DNA of 64,000 bases from an uncultured Clostridia bacterium (lineage in GTDB: Bacteria > Bacillota > Clostridia > Oscillospirales > Oscillospiraceae). The position numbers were made by a program, and so were the translations under genes. The stretch covers positions 1 through 64,000 of the forward strand of contig CAMWFH010000003.1 of the NCBI GenBank assembly GCA_947173485.1. The letters run 5' to 3'. The notes below the pieces were generated by a model. The model did not search any database. It saw only the letters and a list, made by a program, of their open reading frames with translations, and was not told the DNA's origin. Positions 47,423 through 55,623 of this stretch are shown here, piece by piece (position 1 is the first letter of the stretch; the number at the start of each line of letters is the position of its first letter).

Positions 47423-49012
47423 CTAGGCCCCACCGGACGCCGCGCACAGCAGCTCCGCCGTCCGCAGGCCGTCGGCGGCGGCGGACATGATCCCGCCGGC
47501 GTAGCCCGCCCCCTCCCCGCAGGGATAGAGGCCGGGGGTGTTGACGGACTGTCCGTCCGCCCCCCGGAGGATACGCACCGGGGCGGAGCTGCGGCTCTCC
47601 ACTGCCGTCAGCACCGCGTCAGGACAGGCGAAGCCCTTGACCCGCTTCTCCAGCAGGGGCAGGGCCTCCGCCAGGGAGACGCTGACAAAGTCCGGCAGGC
47701 ACCGGCGCAGATCGGTCCAGGTCACCCCTGGCCGGTAGGTGGGCAGGACGGCCCCTGGACCGGTGGAGGGGACGTTGACCAAAAAGTCCCCCACGGTCTG
47801 GGCCGGGGCCCGGTAGTTCCCGCCCCCCAGGGCGAAGGCCGCCTCCTCCAGCCACCGCTGGAAAGCGATGCCCGCCAGGGGACCCGCTCCGCCGAAGTCT
47901 GCCGGGGCCACCCCCACCAGCAGCCCGCCGTTGATCGTGGGACCGTTTCGGGCAAGGAGGCTCATGCCGTTGGTCACCAGCCGCCCCGGCTCTGAGGCCG
48001 CCGCCACCACCTGCCCCCCAGGGCAGACGCAGAAGGAGAACACCCCCCGCCCGCTGGGCAGGTGGCAGGACAGCTTATAGGAGGCCGGCGGCAGCTCGCC
48101 TGCGGCGCGGCCATACTGGGCGGCGCTGATGTCCGCTTGGCTATGCTCGATCCGCACCCCCACGGCAAAGGGCTTGGCCTCCATGGCCACGCCCAGGCGG
48201 TGCAGGCAGCCGAAGGTATCCCGGGCGCTGTGGCCCACCGCCAGCACGGCCCGCTCCGCCGGCAGGACATAGCATCCCTCCGGCCCCTCCACTGTCAGCC
48301 CCGCCAGGCGGCCTCCCTCCAGCCGGAGGCCGGTGACGCAGTGGCGGAACCGGATCTCCGCCCCCATCTCCAGCAGGCGGCGGCGCAGGGCTTGCAGCAC
48401 GGTGAACAGGCGGTCGGTGCCCACATGGGGGCGGGCGTCGTATAGGATCTCCGGCGGCGCGCCGAGCTCCACCAATGTTTCTAAAATATACCTGTGGCGT
48501 ATATCCCGGGTGCCGGTGTTCAGCTTGCCGTCGGAGAAAGCGCCAGCCCCGCCCTCGCCGAACTGGACGTTGGAGGACGGGTCCATCGCTCCGCCCTGCC
48601 AGAAGGCTTCCACGTCCCGCCGCCGCTCCTCCACGGCCTGCCCCCGCTCCAGCAGGATGGGCCTGGCCCCCGCCCCGGCCAGGGCCAGGGCGCAGAACAG
48701 CCCCGCCGGTCCCGCGCCGATCACCACGGGCCGATCCCCTTCAAAATGGGCGGGCGGGACGTAGGACTCGGGGACATAGAGGGAGACCTGCTTTTTTTGC
48801 CGGCAGCGTTTCAAGATCTGCCGCTCATGCTTGACGGAGACCCGGACAGAATATAGGAGGGAGACCTCCCCGCCCCGGGCGTCGATGGACCGGCGGTGGA
48901 TGGTCAGATGGCCGATCTCTCCGGGCTCTATGCCCAGGACCGCCGCCGCCATGGGCAAAATGGCGGCGCTCTCCTGACCGGGGCGGAGACGGAGGCCGTC
49001 GATACGCAGCAT
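47423..49012 (-). CDS. FAD-dependent dehydrogenase-like protein (long N-terminal extension family)
   Basis: A 529-residue cytosolic flavoprotein of the uncharacterised 'NAD(P)/FAD-dependent oxidoreductase' family that carries an N-terminal ferredoxin-like fold before the Rossmann domain. The FAD motif PVVIGAGPAGLFCALALAGAG lies near residues 95-115. NVQFGEGGAGAFSDGKL and the closing GEGAGYAGGIMSAAADGLRTAE are family hallmarks. I chose ATG 49012 because AGAAGG lies 8 bases upstream; ATG 49042 is an alternative that adds ten residues. The substrate is unknown. It is divergent from the HtrA gene. Confidence 0.85.
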   Translation of the reverse strand: MLRIDGLRLRPGQESAAILPMAAAVLGIEPGEIGHLTIHRRSIDARGGEVSLLYSVRVSVKHERQILKRCRQKKQVSLYVPESYVPPAHFEGDRPVVIGAGPAGLFCALALAGAGARPILLERGQAVEERRRDVEAFWQGGAMDPSSNVQFGEGGAGAFSDGKLNTGTRDIRHRYILETLVELGAPPEILYDARPHVGTDRLFTVLQALRRRLLEMGAEIRFRHCVTGLRLEGGRLAGLTVEGPEGCYVLPAERAVLAVGHSARDTFGCLHRLGVAMEAKPFAVGVRIEHSQADISAAQYGRAAGELPPASYKLSCHLPSGRGVFSFCVCPGGQVVAAASEPGRLVTNGMSLLARNGPTINGGLLVGVAPADFGGAGPLAGIAFQRWLEEAAFALGGGNYRAPAQTVGDFLVNVPSTGPGAVLPTYRPGVTWTDLRRCLPDFVSVSLAEALPLLEKRVKGFACPDAVLTAVESRSSAPVRILRGADGQSVNTPGLYPCGEGAGYAGGIMSAAADGLRTAELLCAASGGA

Positions 49013-49088
49013 AGGATGCACCTTCTTTCTGGGACCTATCATACTACAGATCCTCTAGGACCCGCAACGCAGAAATGCGGAAATTCAA

Positions 49089-49104
49089 AAACTTTGCAAA
49101 GTTT
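49089..49104. promoter_or_regulatory. Perfect 16-bp palindrome upstream of htrA
   Basis: AAACTTTGCAAAGTTT is self-complementary over 16 bases and lies between the divergent FAD and HtrA genes. The htrA promoter is not clear: CATAAT (49119-49124) or TATACT (49132-49137) could be -10 boxes but neither has a good -35 at 17 bases, so an activator site is possible. Confidence 0.5.
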
Positions 49105-49199
49105 CTTCATACTTTGGACATAATCCCCCTGTATACTCCCAAACATAAGAAGTCCGATCCGGCCTAGATACGAGCTTAGATAAGGAGGTCACAGAGCGT

Positions 49200-50570
49200 A
49201 TGAACTACAACAATGAATATGATAATTTTTACCGCCCCCGTCAGGTCCGGCAGGTCCCTCCGCCGCCCCAGGCGGACCCCTGGCAGAGCGAGCCGGTGGT
49301 CTTCGTGCCGGAGGCGCCCCGTAAGAAACACCGGGGCCTGAAGCTCTTCGCCCTCCTGCTGGCGGCAGTGCTGCTGGCCTCCTCCGCTTTCGGCGTGGGC
49401 TATCTCACCGGCAACAGCGGCAAGGGGGACGCGCCGGCGCTCTTCGTCAGCGACCGGGATGACCCGGAGGTGGAGCATGTGTCCGTCACCGGCACCCGCC
49501 AGCTGACCCTGCGGGAGCTCTACGCCGCCAACGCCCCCCGCTCGGTGAGCATCCGGGTGACCACCACCTCTGTGGGCACCAACCTCTTCGGGCAGACCAC
49601 CCAGCAGACCTCTGCCGGCAGCGGCTTCATCATCACGGAGGACGGGTTCATCATCACCAACTACCATGTGGTGTCCAACAAGCAGGGCGCCCTGGCCAAG
49701 ACCGCCATGGTCACCCTGTATGACGGCGGCGAGTTCGAGGCCAAGGTCATCGGCGGCGACAAGGACTACGACATCGCCGTCATCAAGATCGAGCCTGGCG
49801 AGACCAAGCTGACCCCCGTGGTCATCGGCGACAGCGCCGATCTGCAGGTGGGCGACACGGTGGCCGCCATCGGCAACCCCCTGGGCGAGCTGACCTTCTC
49901 CATGTCCAGCGGCATCGTCTCCTGCGTGGACCGGCTGATCAACGTGGACGGCACCCCCTTCAATATGATCCAGGTGGATGCCGCCGTCAACTCCGGCAAC
50001 TCCGGCGGGCCCCTCTTCAACATCTACGGCGAGGTGGTGGGCATCGTCTCCGCCAAGTACTCCAGCTCCAACTCCGGCGCCAGCGTGGAGGGCCTGGGCT
50101 TCGCTATCCCCATCAATGACGTGATCGCCATGGTGGAGGATATCATGACCAACGGCTTCTTCAAGAACAAGCCCACCCTGTCCATCACCGGCCAGAACTT
50201 CTCTCCCAGTATGGACCCCGCCGCCGGCACGGATACCGGCGTCTATGTGGTCTCTACCCTCGCGGATGGCGCAGCTAAGAAGGCCGGGCTCCAGGCCGGG
50301 GATGTGATTGTGAAGATCGGGGACTACAGCGTTGCCAGCATGGACGATATCTCCGCCCTGAAGAAGCACTTCAAGGCTGGGGATACGGTGACGGTGGAGT
50401 TCTACCGGGGCGGCACGAAGCAGAGCACCCAGCTGACCTTCGACGTGGCCGCCCAGTCCGACCCGGTGACAGAGCAGCCCCAGCAGTCCCAGCAGCAGCC
50501 CGATGAGGACGGCTACTACGGCTACGGCGACCCTTGGGATTACTTTGACCGCTTCTTCGGCGGCTGGTGA
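49200..50570 (+). CDS. HtrA/DegP-like S1C serine protease with PDZ domain
   Basis: A 456-residue membrane-anchored protease. A cytoplasmic N-terminus rich in Tyr, Arg and Pro is followed by one helix (LFALLLAAVLLASSAFGVGY, about 58-77). The trypsin-like domain has the complete triad His156 (TNYHVV), Asp191 (DYDIAVI) and Ser268 (GNSGGP). One PDZ domain follows (about 340-425). The C-terminus is Gln/Pro- and Tyr/Gly-rich and ends with FDRFFGGW. It should degrade misfolded proteins outside the membrane. The RBS AAGGAGG lies upstream of ATG 49200. Confidence 0.95.
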   Translation: MNYNNEYDNFYRPRQVRQVPPPPQADPWQSEPVVFVPEAPRKKHRGLKLFALLLAAVLLASSAFGVGYLTGNSGKGDAPALFVSDRDDPEVEHVSVTGTRQLTLRELYAANAPRSVSIRVTTTSVGTNLFGQTTQQTSAGSGFIITEDGFIITNYHVVSNKQGALAKTAMVTLYDGGEFEAKVIGGDKDYDIAVIKIEPGETKLTPVVIGDSADLQVGDTVAAIGNPLGELTFSMSSGIVSCVDRLINVDGTPFNMIQVDAAVNSGNSGGPLFNIYGEVVGIVSAKYSSSNSGASVEGLGFAIPINDVIAMVEDIMTNGFFKNKPTLSITGQNFSPSMDPAAGTDTGVYVVSTLADGAAKKAGLQAGDVIVKIGDYSVASMDDISALKKHFKAGDTVTVEFYRGGTKQSTQLTFDVAAQSDPVTEQPQQSQQQPDEDGYYGYGDPWDYFDRFFGGW

Positions 50571-50637
50571 GCCAACGGCGGACAAGCCGCCTGGCGGTCT
50601 CCTCCGTTTCAAATAGATATCATCTCCCTCTCTCTTA

Positions 50638-50677
50638 CCCAACGCCCAGTCGTGATCGACTGGGCGTTGGGGCTTTT
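50638..50677. terminator. Terminator between htrA and the AraC gene
   Basis: A 15-bp stem, CCCAACGCCCAGTCG (50638-50652) with CGACTGGGCGTTGGG (50657-50671), then GCTTTT. It lies in a convergent gap just before the AraC stop, so it may act in both directions. Confidence 0.88.
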
Positions 50678-50679
50678 GG

Positions 50680-51579
50680 TCATGTCCCGCTGCGGAACCG
50701 GCGGCGGTAGACCAGGGGGGTGCAGTTCATGATCTGCTTGAACCGGGCGGTGTAGTAGCTGCTGGTGCCGAAGCCCACGGCCTGGGCGATCTCCGTGATG
50801 CTGGCGTCGCTTGACTGGAGGAGGGCGGCGCTCTTGGCGACGCGGAGGTGGTTGAGGTAGGCGATGGGCGAGAGGCCCGTGGCCCGCTTCAGCAGCCGGC
50901 AGCAAGCCCCGGGGCTGAGATGGCCGGCGGCAGCGATGCCGGCCAGGGCCACCGTCTCGGCGCAGTGGTCCTTGATATAGGCCAGCATGGCATCCAGCCG
51001 CTCCTGCTCCCCCGGACGGACCGGCGGCACGATGGCGGCGCGGTCCCGGCTGTTGCGGATCAGCAGCAGCCACACCTCCAGCACTAGCTTTTGGATCTCC
51101 ATCTCATAGGCGTATTCCGCCCCGCTGTAGACCCGGACGATCTCCTCCAGCAGGGACCGGGCCTGCCGGTGCCAGGGCGCGGCGCCGTCCAGCAGCAGCG
51201 CCGGGAGAGCGGCCAAAAAGGGCTGGACATACCGGCGGCTGACAAGAGCGCTGTCATAGCCGTACAGCAGCCGGGGGTGGATGTCGATGCAGATATACTC
51301 CCCGCCCCCGCTGTCTAGGGGCCTGGCCTTATGGAGGGCGCGGCTGTTGATGAAGAGGGGTTCCGGCGGCGTCAGCGTATAGGAGGTGCCGCCAACGGTG
51401 AAGAGGATCGGTCCGGTGACCGGCAGGACGAACTGGATCTCCTCGTGCCAGTGGAGGATCAGCCACCCCTCCTCCCGGCCCTCCAGCCGGCGGCGGTAGA
51501 CCGCCACGGGGAACTCCTCCTCCCCATGGCGGGTCAGCTCCTTCAAGCTGTCATCCACATCAAAGGGCACTGCCCACAT
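50680..51579 (-). CDS. AraC-family transcriptional regulator
   Basis: A 299-residue regulator with an N-terminal cupin-like ligand domain (WLILHWHEEIQFVLPVTGPI, with a histidine-rich strand) and a C-terminal double helix-turn-helix (about residues 195-296: LAGIAAAGHLSPGACCRLLK, then ITEIAQAVGFGTSSYYTARF and the closing CTPLVYRRRF). It is divergent from a YgeY-like hydrolase, the usual arrangement of an AraC activator with its target. Its promoter is at 51678-51650. The inducer is unknown. Confidence 0.92.
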   Translation of the reverse strand: MWAVPFDVDDSLKELTRHGEEEFPVAVYRRRLEGREEGWLILHWHEEIQFVLPVTGPILFTVGGTSYTLTPPEPLFINSRALHKARPLDSGGGEYICIDIHPRLLYGYDSALVSRRYVQPFLAALPALLLDGAAPWHRQARSLLEEIVRVYSGAEYAYEMEIQKLVLEVWLLLIRNSRDRAAIVPPVRPGEQERLDAMLAYIKDHCAETVALAGIAAAGHLSPGACCRLLKRATGLSPIAYLNHLRVAKSAALLQSSDASITEIAQAVGFGTSSYYTARFKQIMNCTPLVYRRRFRSGT

Positions 51580-51649
51580 AGTATCTCCTCCCTTCCTATC
51601 CCTCTATCCCCGTTCCTCCATCCGGCCCGCGGTCGATATCGATACGGCA

Positions 51650-51678
51650 AGCATAGCACAAGGAGAGCAAGAACGCAA
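51650..51678 (-). promoter_or_regulatory. Promoter of the AraC gene
   Basis: Minus strand TTGCGT (51678-51673) and TATGCT (51655-51650), spacer 17. The divergent hydrolase has a -10-like TATCAT (51723-51728) without a recognisable -35, as expected for an activator-dependent promoter. The palindrome TCGATATCGA (51633-51642) lies nearby. Confidence 0.6.
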
Positions 51679-51755
51679 CAAAACAGGGCAAGGATCGTAT
51701 AGCCGCTCCGCCCAAAAGGTCGTATCATCAGGGCATCAACACAACAGGAGGCTGT

Positions 51756-52928
51756 ATGGAACAGAAGATCGCCCTTTCCCAGGAGTTCAGCCAGGAACTG
51801 CTGGCCTTTTACCGCCAGGGGATCCAGACCCCCAGCTGCTCGGACCAGGAGGGGGACTACGCCCGCCTGATCCTGGCCCAGATGCGCTCCCTGGGCTTTG
51901 ACGAGGCGTGGATCGATCCCACGGGCAACGTGGCGGGCCGGGTGGGCCAGGGGCCCCGGATCCTCCACTTCGATTCCCATATGGACACCGTGGCGGTCAA
52001 CGACGCCCCCGCCTGGCAGGCCGGTCCTTTTTCGGGGGCGCTGGTAGACGGGATGGTCTGGGGCCGGGGCGCAGTGGATATGAAGGGGGGCCTGAGCGCC
52101 TCCGTCTTTGCGGCGGCCCTGGCGAAACGACTGGGACTGCTGGAGGGCAAGAGCGTCTATGTCACCGGCTCGGTCTGCGAGGAGTACTGCGACGGGGTCT
52201 GCCTGGAGCACTTCTACCGGGACAGCGGCCTGCGGCCGGACTTCTGCATGATCTGCGAGCCCTCGGACAACACCATCACCCTAGGCCACACCGGGAAGGT
52301 CCAGGCCCGCATCATCACCCAGGGCGTCTCCTCCCATGGCAGCGCCCCGGAGAAGGGGATCAACGCCGTCTATGAGATGGCGGAGATCATCGGCCGGGTG
52401 GCAGCGCTGAACGAGCGCCTCCGGCAGGCCCCCGGCGGCGGCACGGTGGCCCTGACCCACATCTCCTGCGAGACCGCCTCCCTGAACGCGGTGCCCAGCC
52501 AGTGCCAGATCTATCTGGACCGCCGCCTGCGGCTGGGGGAGACGGTGGAGCAGGTCCGGGGGGAGCTGGACGCCCTGGTGGCCGGCCAGCCCCGGGCCTC
52601 CTGGGAGCCGGGGACCCTCCGGCGGACCAGCTGGACAGGCCGGGAGCTGGTCTATGAGCCCAGCCACGACCCCTGGAAGATCGCGGAGGACGCGCCGCTG
52701 ACCCTGGCCTGCCGGGCGGCCTACCGCCAGGTGTTCGGCGCGGAGCCGGACCGGTACGACTTCTGGGACTTCGGCACCAACGCGGTGGTCCCGGTGGCGC
52801 TGGGGGTGCCTACGATCGGCTTCGGCCCTGGGGCCTACAAGCTGGCCCATATGCGCGATGAGCGGTGCGACCCCCGGCAGGTGGAGGAGGCCTGCCTGTT
52901 CTATACCCATCTGATCGGCCTGCTGTGA
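51756..52928 (+). CDS. M20-family hydrolase, YgeY-like (selenium-metabolism-associated)
   Basis: A 390-residue zinc-dependent M20 peptidase/deacylase-family enzyme. Metal and catalytic segments in order are DSHMDTVAV, GRGAVDMKGGLSA, the Glu pair in SVCEEYCDG, ICEPSDN and the C-terminal KLAHMRDE. The sequence style (especially EYCDGVCLEHF and EPSDNTITLGHTGKVQ) resembles YgeY, a hydrolase that in genomic surveys accompanies selenium-dependent molybdenum hydroxylases. The physiological substrate is unknown. AGGAGG lies upstream of ATG 51756. The molybdenum genes at 18.9-21.5 kb fit such a metabolism, but no hydroxylase is in the window. Confidence 0.82.
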   Translation: MEQKIALSQEFSQELLAFYRQGIQTPSCSDQEGDYARLILAQMRSLGFDEAWIDPTGNVAGRVGQGPRILHFDSHMDTVAVNDAPAWQAGPFSGALVDGMVWGRGAVDMKGGLSASVFAAALAKRLGLLEGKSVYVTGSVCEEYCDGVCLEHFYRDSGLRPDFCMICEPSDNTITLGHTGKVQARIITQGVSSHGSAPEKGINAVYEMAEIIGRVAALNERLRQAPGGGTVALTHISCETASLNAVPSQCQIYLDRRLRLGETVEQVRGELDALVAGQPRASWEPGTLRRTSWTGRELVYEPSHDPWKIAEDAPLTLACRAAYRQVFGAEPDRYDFWDFGTNAVVPVALGVPTIGFGPGAYKLAHMRDERCDPRQVEEACLFYTHLIGLL

Positions 52929-52940
52929 GCGGGCGAGGGG

Positions 52941-52966
52941 CTGCCGGCCCAGGCCGGCGGTCCCTT
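52941..52966 (+). terminator. Hairpin after the YgeY-like gene
   Basis: CTGCCGGCC (52941-52949) pairs with GGCCGGCGG (52952-52960) with one wobble, then TCCCTTT. Confidence 0.5.
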
Positions 52967-53023
52967 TGTCATCTGTACTTTTCGTGCATTTGAGGTGCGG
53001 CGGCCCTTTTCCGAAAAATGCGG

Positions 53024-53052
53024 TTGTCTCCGGGAGAGATCCATGCTATACT
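53024..53052 (+). promoter_or_regulatory. gdpP operon promoter
   Basis: TTGTCT (53024-53029) and TATACT (53047-53052), spacer 17, 34 bases before ATG 53086. Confidence 0.78.
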
Positions 53053-53085
53053 ATATACTGTATCTCTTGCGGGAGGGAGATCGTT

Positions 53086-55071
53086 ATGAACAAAAAATTG
53101 TCACAACTGATCAAACCGGACCTGATGATCTTTATAGCGGGGCAGATCCTGTCCATCCTGCTGGCACTGCTGTTCCGCCAGCCGGTGCTGGCGGCGGTGG
53201 AGGTGCTGGCCTCGGGGGCGCTGCTGGTGGTGATGCGGGGCTCCCTCCGCCGGCGGCAGCAGTACCTCAAGCGCTACCTGGACGACCTGGTGGAGGGCAC
53301 TGACAGCGCCACCCGCTCCAGCGTCCTCAACTCCCCCCTGCCCATGGCGGTGTTCCGCTCGGACAACGGGGAGGTGGTCTGGAGCAACGAGCGCTTTTTG
53401 GCCTCTGTGGGGGCGGAGGAGGACTTCGGCCAGCAGATGGAGGACCTGCTCCCCAAGTTCGACAGCCGCTGGATCCGGGAGGACCTGCCCGAGGCGCCGG
53501 AGACGGTGTGGATCGGGGAGAAGGAGTACCGGGTGTTCGGCACCGTCAGCCGCCGGCAGGGGGCCAGGGAGCGCGGCGCCTTCATCACCACCTACTGGGT
53601 GGACGTGACGGAGATGAGCGCCATCTGCCGCCAGTTCACCGCTACCCGGCCCGTGATCGCCATCCTGATGCTGGACAACTATGAGGAGCTGCTGAAGGCC
53701 GGCAACGAGGCCGCCAAGTCCACGGTCCTGGCCCAGATCGACGACCGCCTCAGCCGCTGGGCCGCCCCCACCGGGGGGCTGCTGCGCAAGTACGACCGGG
53801 ACCGGTACCTCTTCCTCTTTGAGGAGCAGTACTTCGAGCAGCTGGTGGAGGATAAGTTCTCCGTGCTGGACAGCGTCCACGACGTGGTCAGCGAGGACGG
53901 GGTCACCGCCACCCTGTCCATCGGCATCGGCAAGGACGGCGGCGGCTTTTTGGAGATGTTCGACGATGCCGGCAAGTCCATCGAGATGGCCCTGAGCCGG
54001 GGCGGCGACCAGGCCGTGGTCAAGGACCACCTGGGCTTCCAGTTCTATGGAGGCCGGCGGAAGTCGGCGGAGAAGCAGACCAAGGTGAAGAGCCGGGTCA
54101 TGGCCAAGGCCCTGGGGGACCTGGTCTCCGACTCCAGCGAGGTCTATGTGATGGGCCACTCCAACGCGGATATGGACGCGGTGGGGGCGGCCTGCGGCAT
54201 CTGCTGCATCGCCCGGAAGCTGGGCAAGCGGGTGAAGATCGTGCTGGACGTGGAGCACAACAACGCCGGGCCCCTGATGCGGCGGCTTATGAAGCAGCCG
54301 GAGTACGCCGACCGGTTCATCTCCGGCAGCGAGGCCTTCGTCCACGCCAAGGCTACGGCGCTGCTGGTGGTGGTGGACACCAACCGGCCGGAGCTGGTGG
54401 AGAGCCCCCAGTTCCTAGACAGCTGCAACCGGGTGGCGGTGATCGACCACCACCGCCGGGCCGCGTCCTATATCGAGTCCGCCGCTCTGAACTTCCACGA
54501 GCCCTACGCCTCCTCCGCCTCGGAGCTGGTGACGGAGCTGCTCCAGTACCTGGTGGAGCCCAAGGACCTGCTCCACGAGGAGGCGGAGGCGCTGCTGGCG
54601 GGCATCGTGCTGGACACCAAGAACTTCACCATGCGCACCGGGGGCCGGACCTTCGAGGCGGCGGCCTATCTCCGCCGGGTGGGGGCGGACACCACCGAGG
54701 TCCGCCTCCTGTTCCAGAACGACCTCCAGGGAATGATCGAGCGCTACGCCATCATCCGCCGGGCGGAGATGGTCCGGGGCGATATCGCCGTGGCGGCGGT
54801 GGAGACGGAGTGCCAGCGGATCATCGCCGCCCAGGCGGCAGACGAGCTGCTGAACCTGAAGGGCGTGCGGGCCTCGGTGGTCCTCTACACCAGCGCTGGC
54901 GGCGTGGGGATGTCCGCCCGCAGCCTGGGGGACATCAACGTCCAGGTGCTGATGGAGGCCCTGGGGGGCGGCGGCAACACCACCACCGCCGGCGGCTACC
55001 TGCAAAACGCCCAGGTGCTGCCGGTGAAGGTCCAGCTGCTCCATGCGATCGACCGCTATTTCGAGGGCTGA
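53086..55071 (+). CDS. gdpP: Cyclic-di-AMP phosphodiesterase GdpP
   Basis: A 661-residue membrane enzyme that hydrolyses c-di-AMP to pApA and so controls potassium and cell-wall homeostasis. Two N-terminal helices (about residues 12-48), a PAS-like domain (about 75-160), a degenerate GGDEF domain (YDRDRYLFLFEE in place of the active motif), and a DHH-DHHA1 catalytic domain from about residue 350 (GHSNADMDAVGAA, VVDTNRP, VIDHHRR near 454). The GGGNTTTAGGYL motif closes DHHA1. ATG 53086 follows GGGAGGG; a longer frame from 52966 would start upstream of the promoter. rplI and dnaB follow, the conserved Firmicute order. Confidence 0.97.
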   Translation: MNKKLSQLIKPDLMIFIAGQILSILLALLFRQPVLAAVEVLASGALLVVMRGSLRRRQQYLKRYLDDLVEGTDSATRSSVLNSPLPMAVFRSDNGEVVWSNERFLASVGAEEDFGQQMEDLLPKFDSRWIREDLPEAPETVWIGEKEYRVFGTVSRRQGARERGAFITTYWVDVTEMSAICRQFTATRPVIAILMLDNYEELLKAGNEAAKSTVLAQIDDRLSRWAAPTGGLLRKYDRDRYLFLFEEQYFEQLVEDKFSVLDSVHDVVSEDGVTATLSIGIGKDGGGFLEMFDDAGKSIEMALSRGGDQAVVKDHLGFQFYGGRRKSAEKQTKVKSRVMAKALGDLVSDSSEVYVMGHSNADMDAVGAACGICCIARKLGKRVKIVLDVEHNNAGPLMRRLMKQPEYADRFISGSEAFVHAKATALLVVVDTNRPELVESPQFLDSCNRVAVIDHHRRAASYIESAALNFHEPYASSASELVTELLQYLVEPKDLLHEEAEALLAGIVLDTKNFTMRTGGRTFEAAAYLRRVGADTTEVRLLFQNDLQGMIERYAIIRRAEMVRGDIAVAAVETECQRIIAAQAADELLNLKGVRASVVLYTSAGGVGMSARSLGDINVQVLMEALGGGGNTTTAGGYLQNAQVLPVKVQLLHAIDRYFEG

Positions 55072-55142
55072 CCGGCCGGCCACATCGATCATATCTACCA
55101 TCATTTGATAGGGAAACAAGTGAAACATAGGAGGATACCACC

Positions 55143-55592
55143 ATGAAAGTCATTTTACAGCAGGATGTCCGGGGCCAGGGCAAGAAGGGCCAGATGGTCG
55201 AGGTAGCGGAGGGCTACGCCCGCAACTACCTGCTGCCGAAGAAGCTGGCGGTCCCCGCCACGGCGGCCAGCATGAACACCATGAAGCTCCAGGAGCGGGC
55301 CCGGCAGGCGGAGGAGGCCCGGCAGCGGGCAGAGGCGGAGGCCATCGCCGCCAAGCTGAAGGGTGTCTCGGTGAAGCTCACCGCCCGGGCCGGGGCCAAC
55401 GGCAAGCTCTTCGGCGCGGTGACTGCCAAGGAGATCGCAGAGGGGCTGAAGGCCCAGCACGGCATAGAGCTGAACAAGCAGAAGATCGTGCTGGAGGAGC
55501 CGATCAAGGCCTTCGGCACCTATGAGCTGAAGGTCAAGCTGGGCTTCGAGATCAGCGGCACCCTGTATGCCGTGGTCTCCGAGGAGAAATAA
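55143..55592 (+). CDS. rplI: 50S ribosomal protein L9
   Basis: A 149-residue ribosomal protein of normal length. The N-terminal domain has MKVILQQDVRGQGKKGQMVE followed by GYARNYLLPKKLAVPAT. A long connecting helix rich in Ala, Glu and Arg and the C-terminal rRNA-binding domain (ANGKLFGAVTAKEIAEGLK) complete it. AGGAGG is at 55130-55135. It sits between gdpP and dnaB with short gaps, so all three are probably co-transcribed. Confidence 0.98.
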   Translation: MKVILQQDVRGQGKKGQMVEVAEGYARNYLLPKKLAVPATAASMNTMKLQERARQAEEARQRAEAEAIAAKLKGVSVKLTARAGANGKLFGAVTAKEIAEGLKAQHGIELNKQKIVLEEPIKAFGTYELKVKLGFEISGTLYAVVSEEK

Positions 55593-55623
55593 CAAAAGCA
55601 TCATGGAAGTGTGAGGTGAAGAT

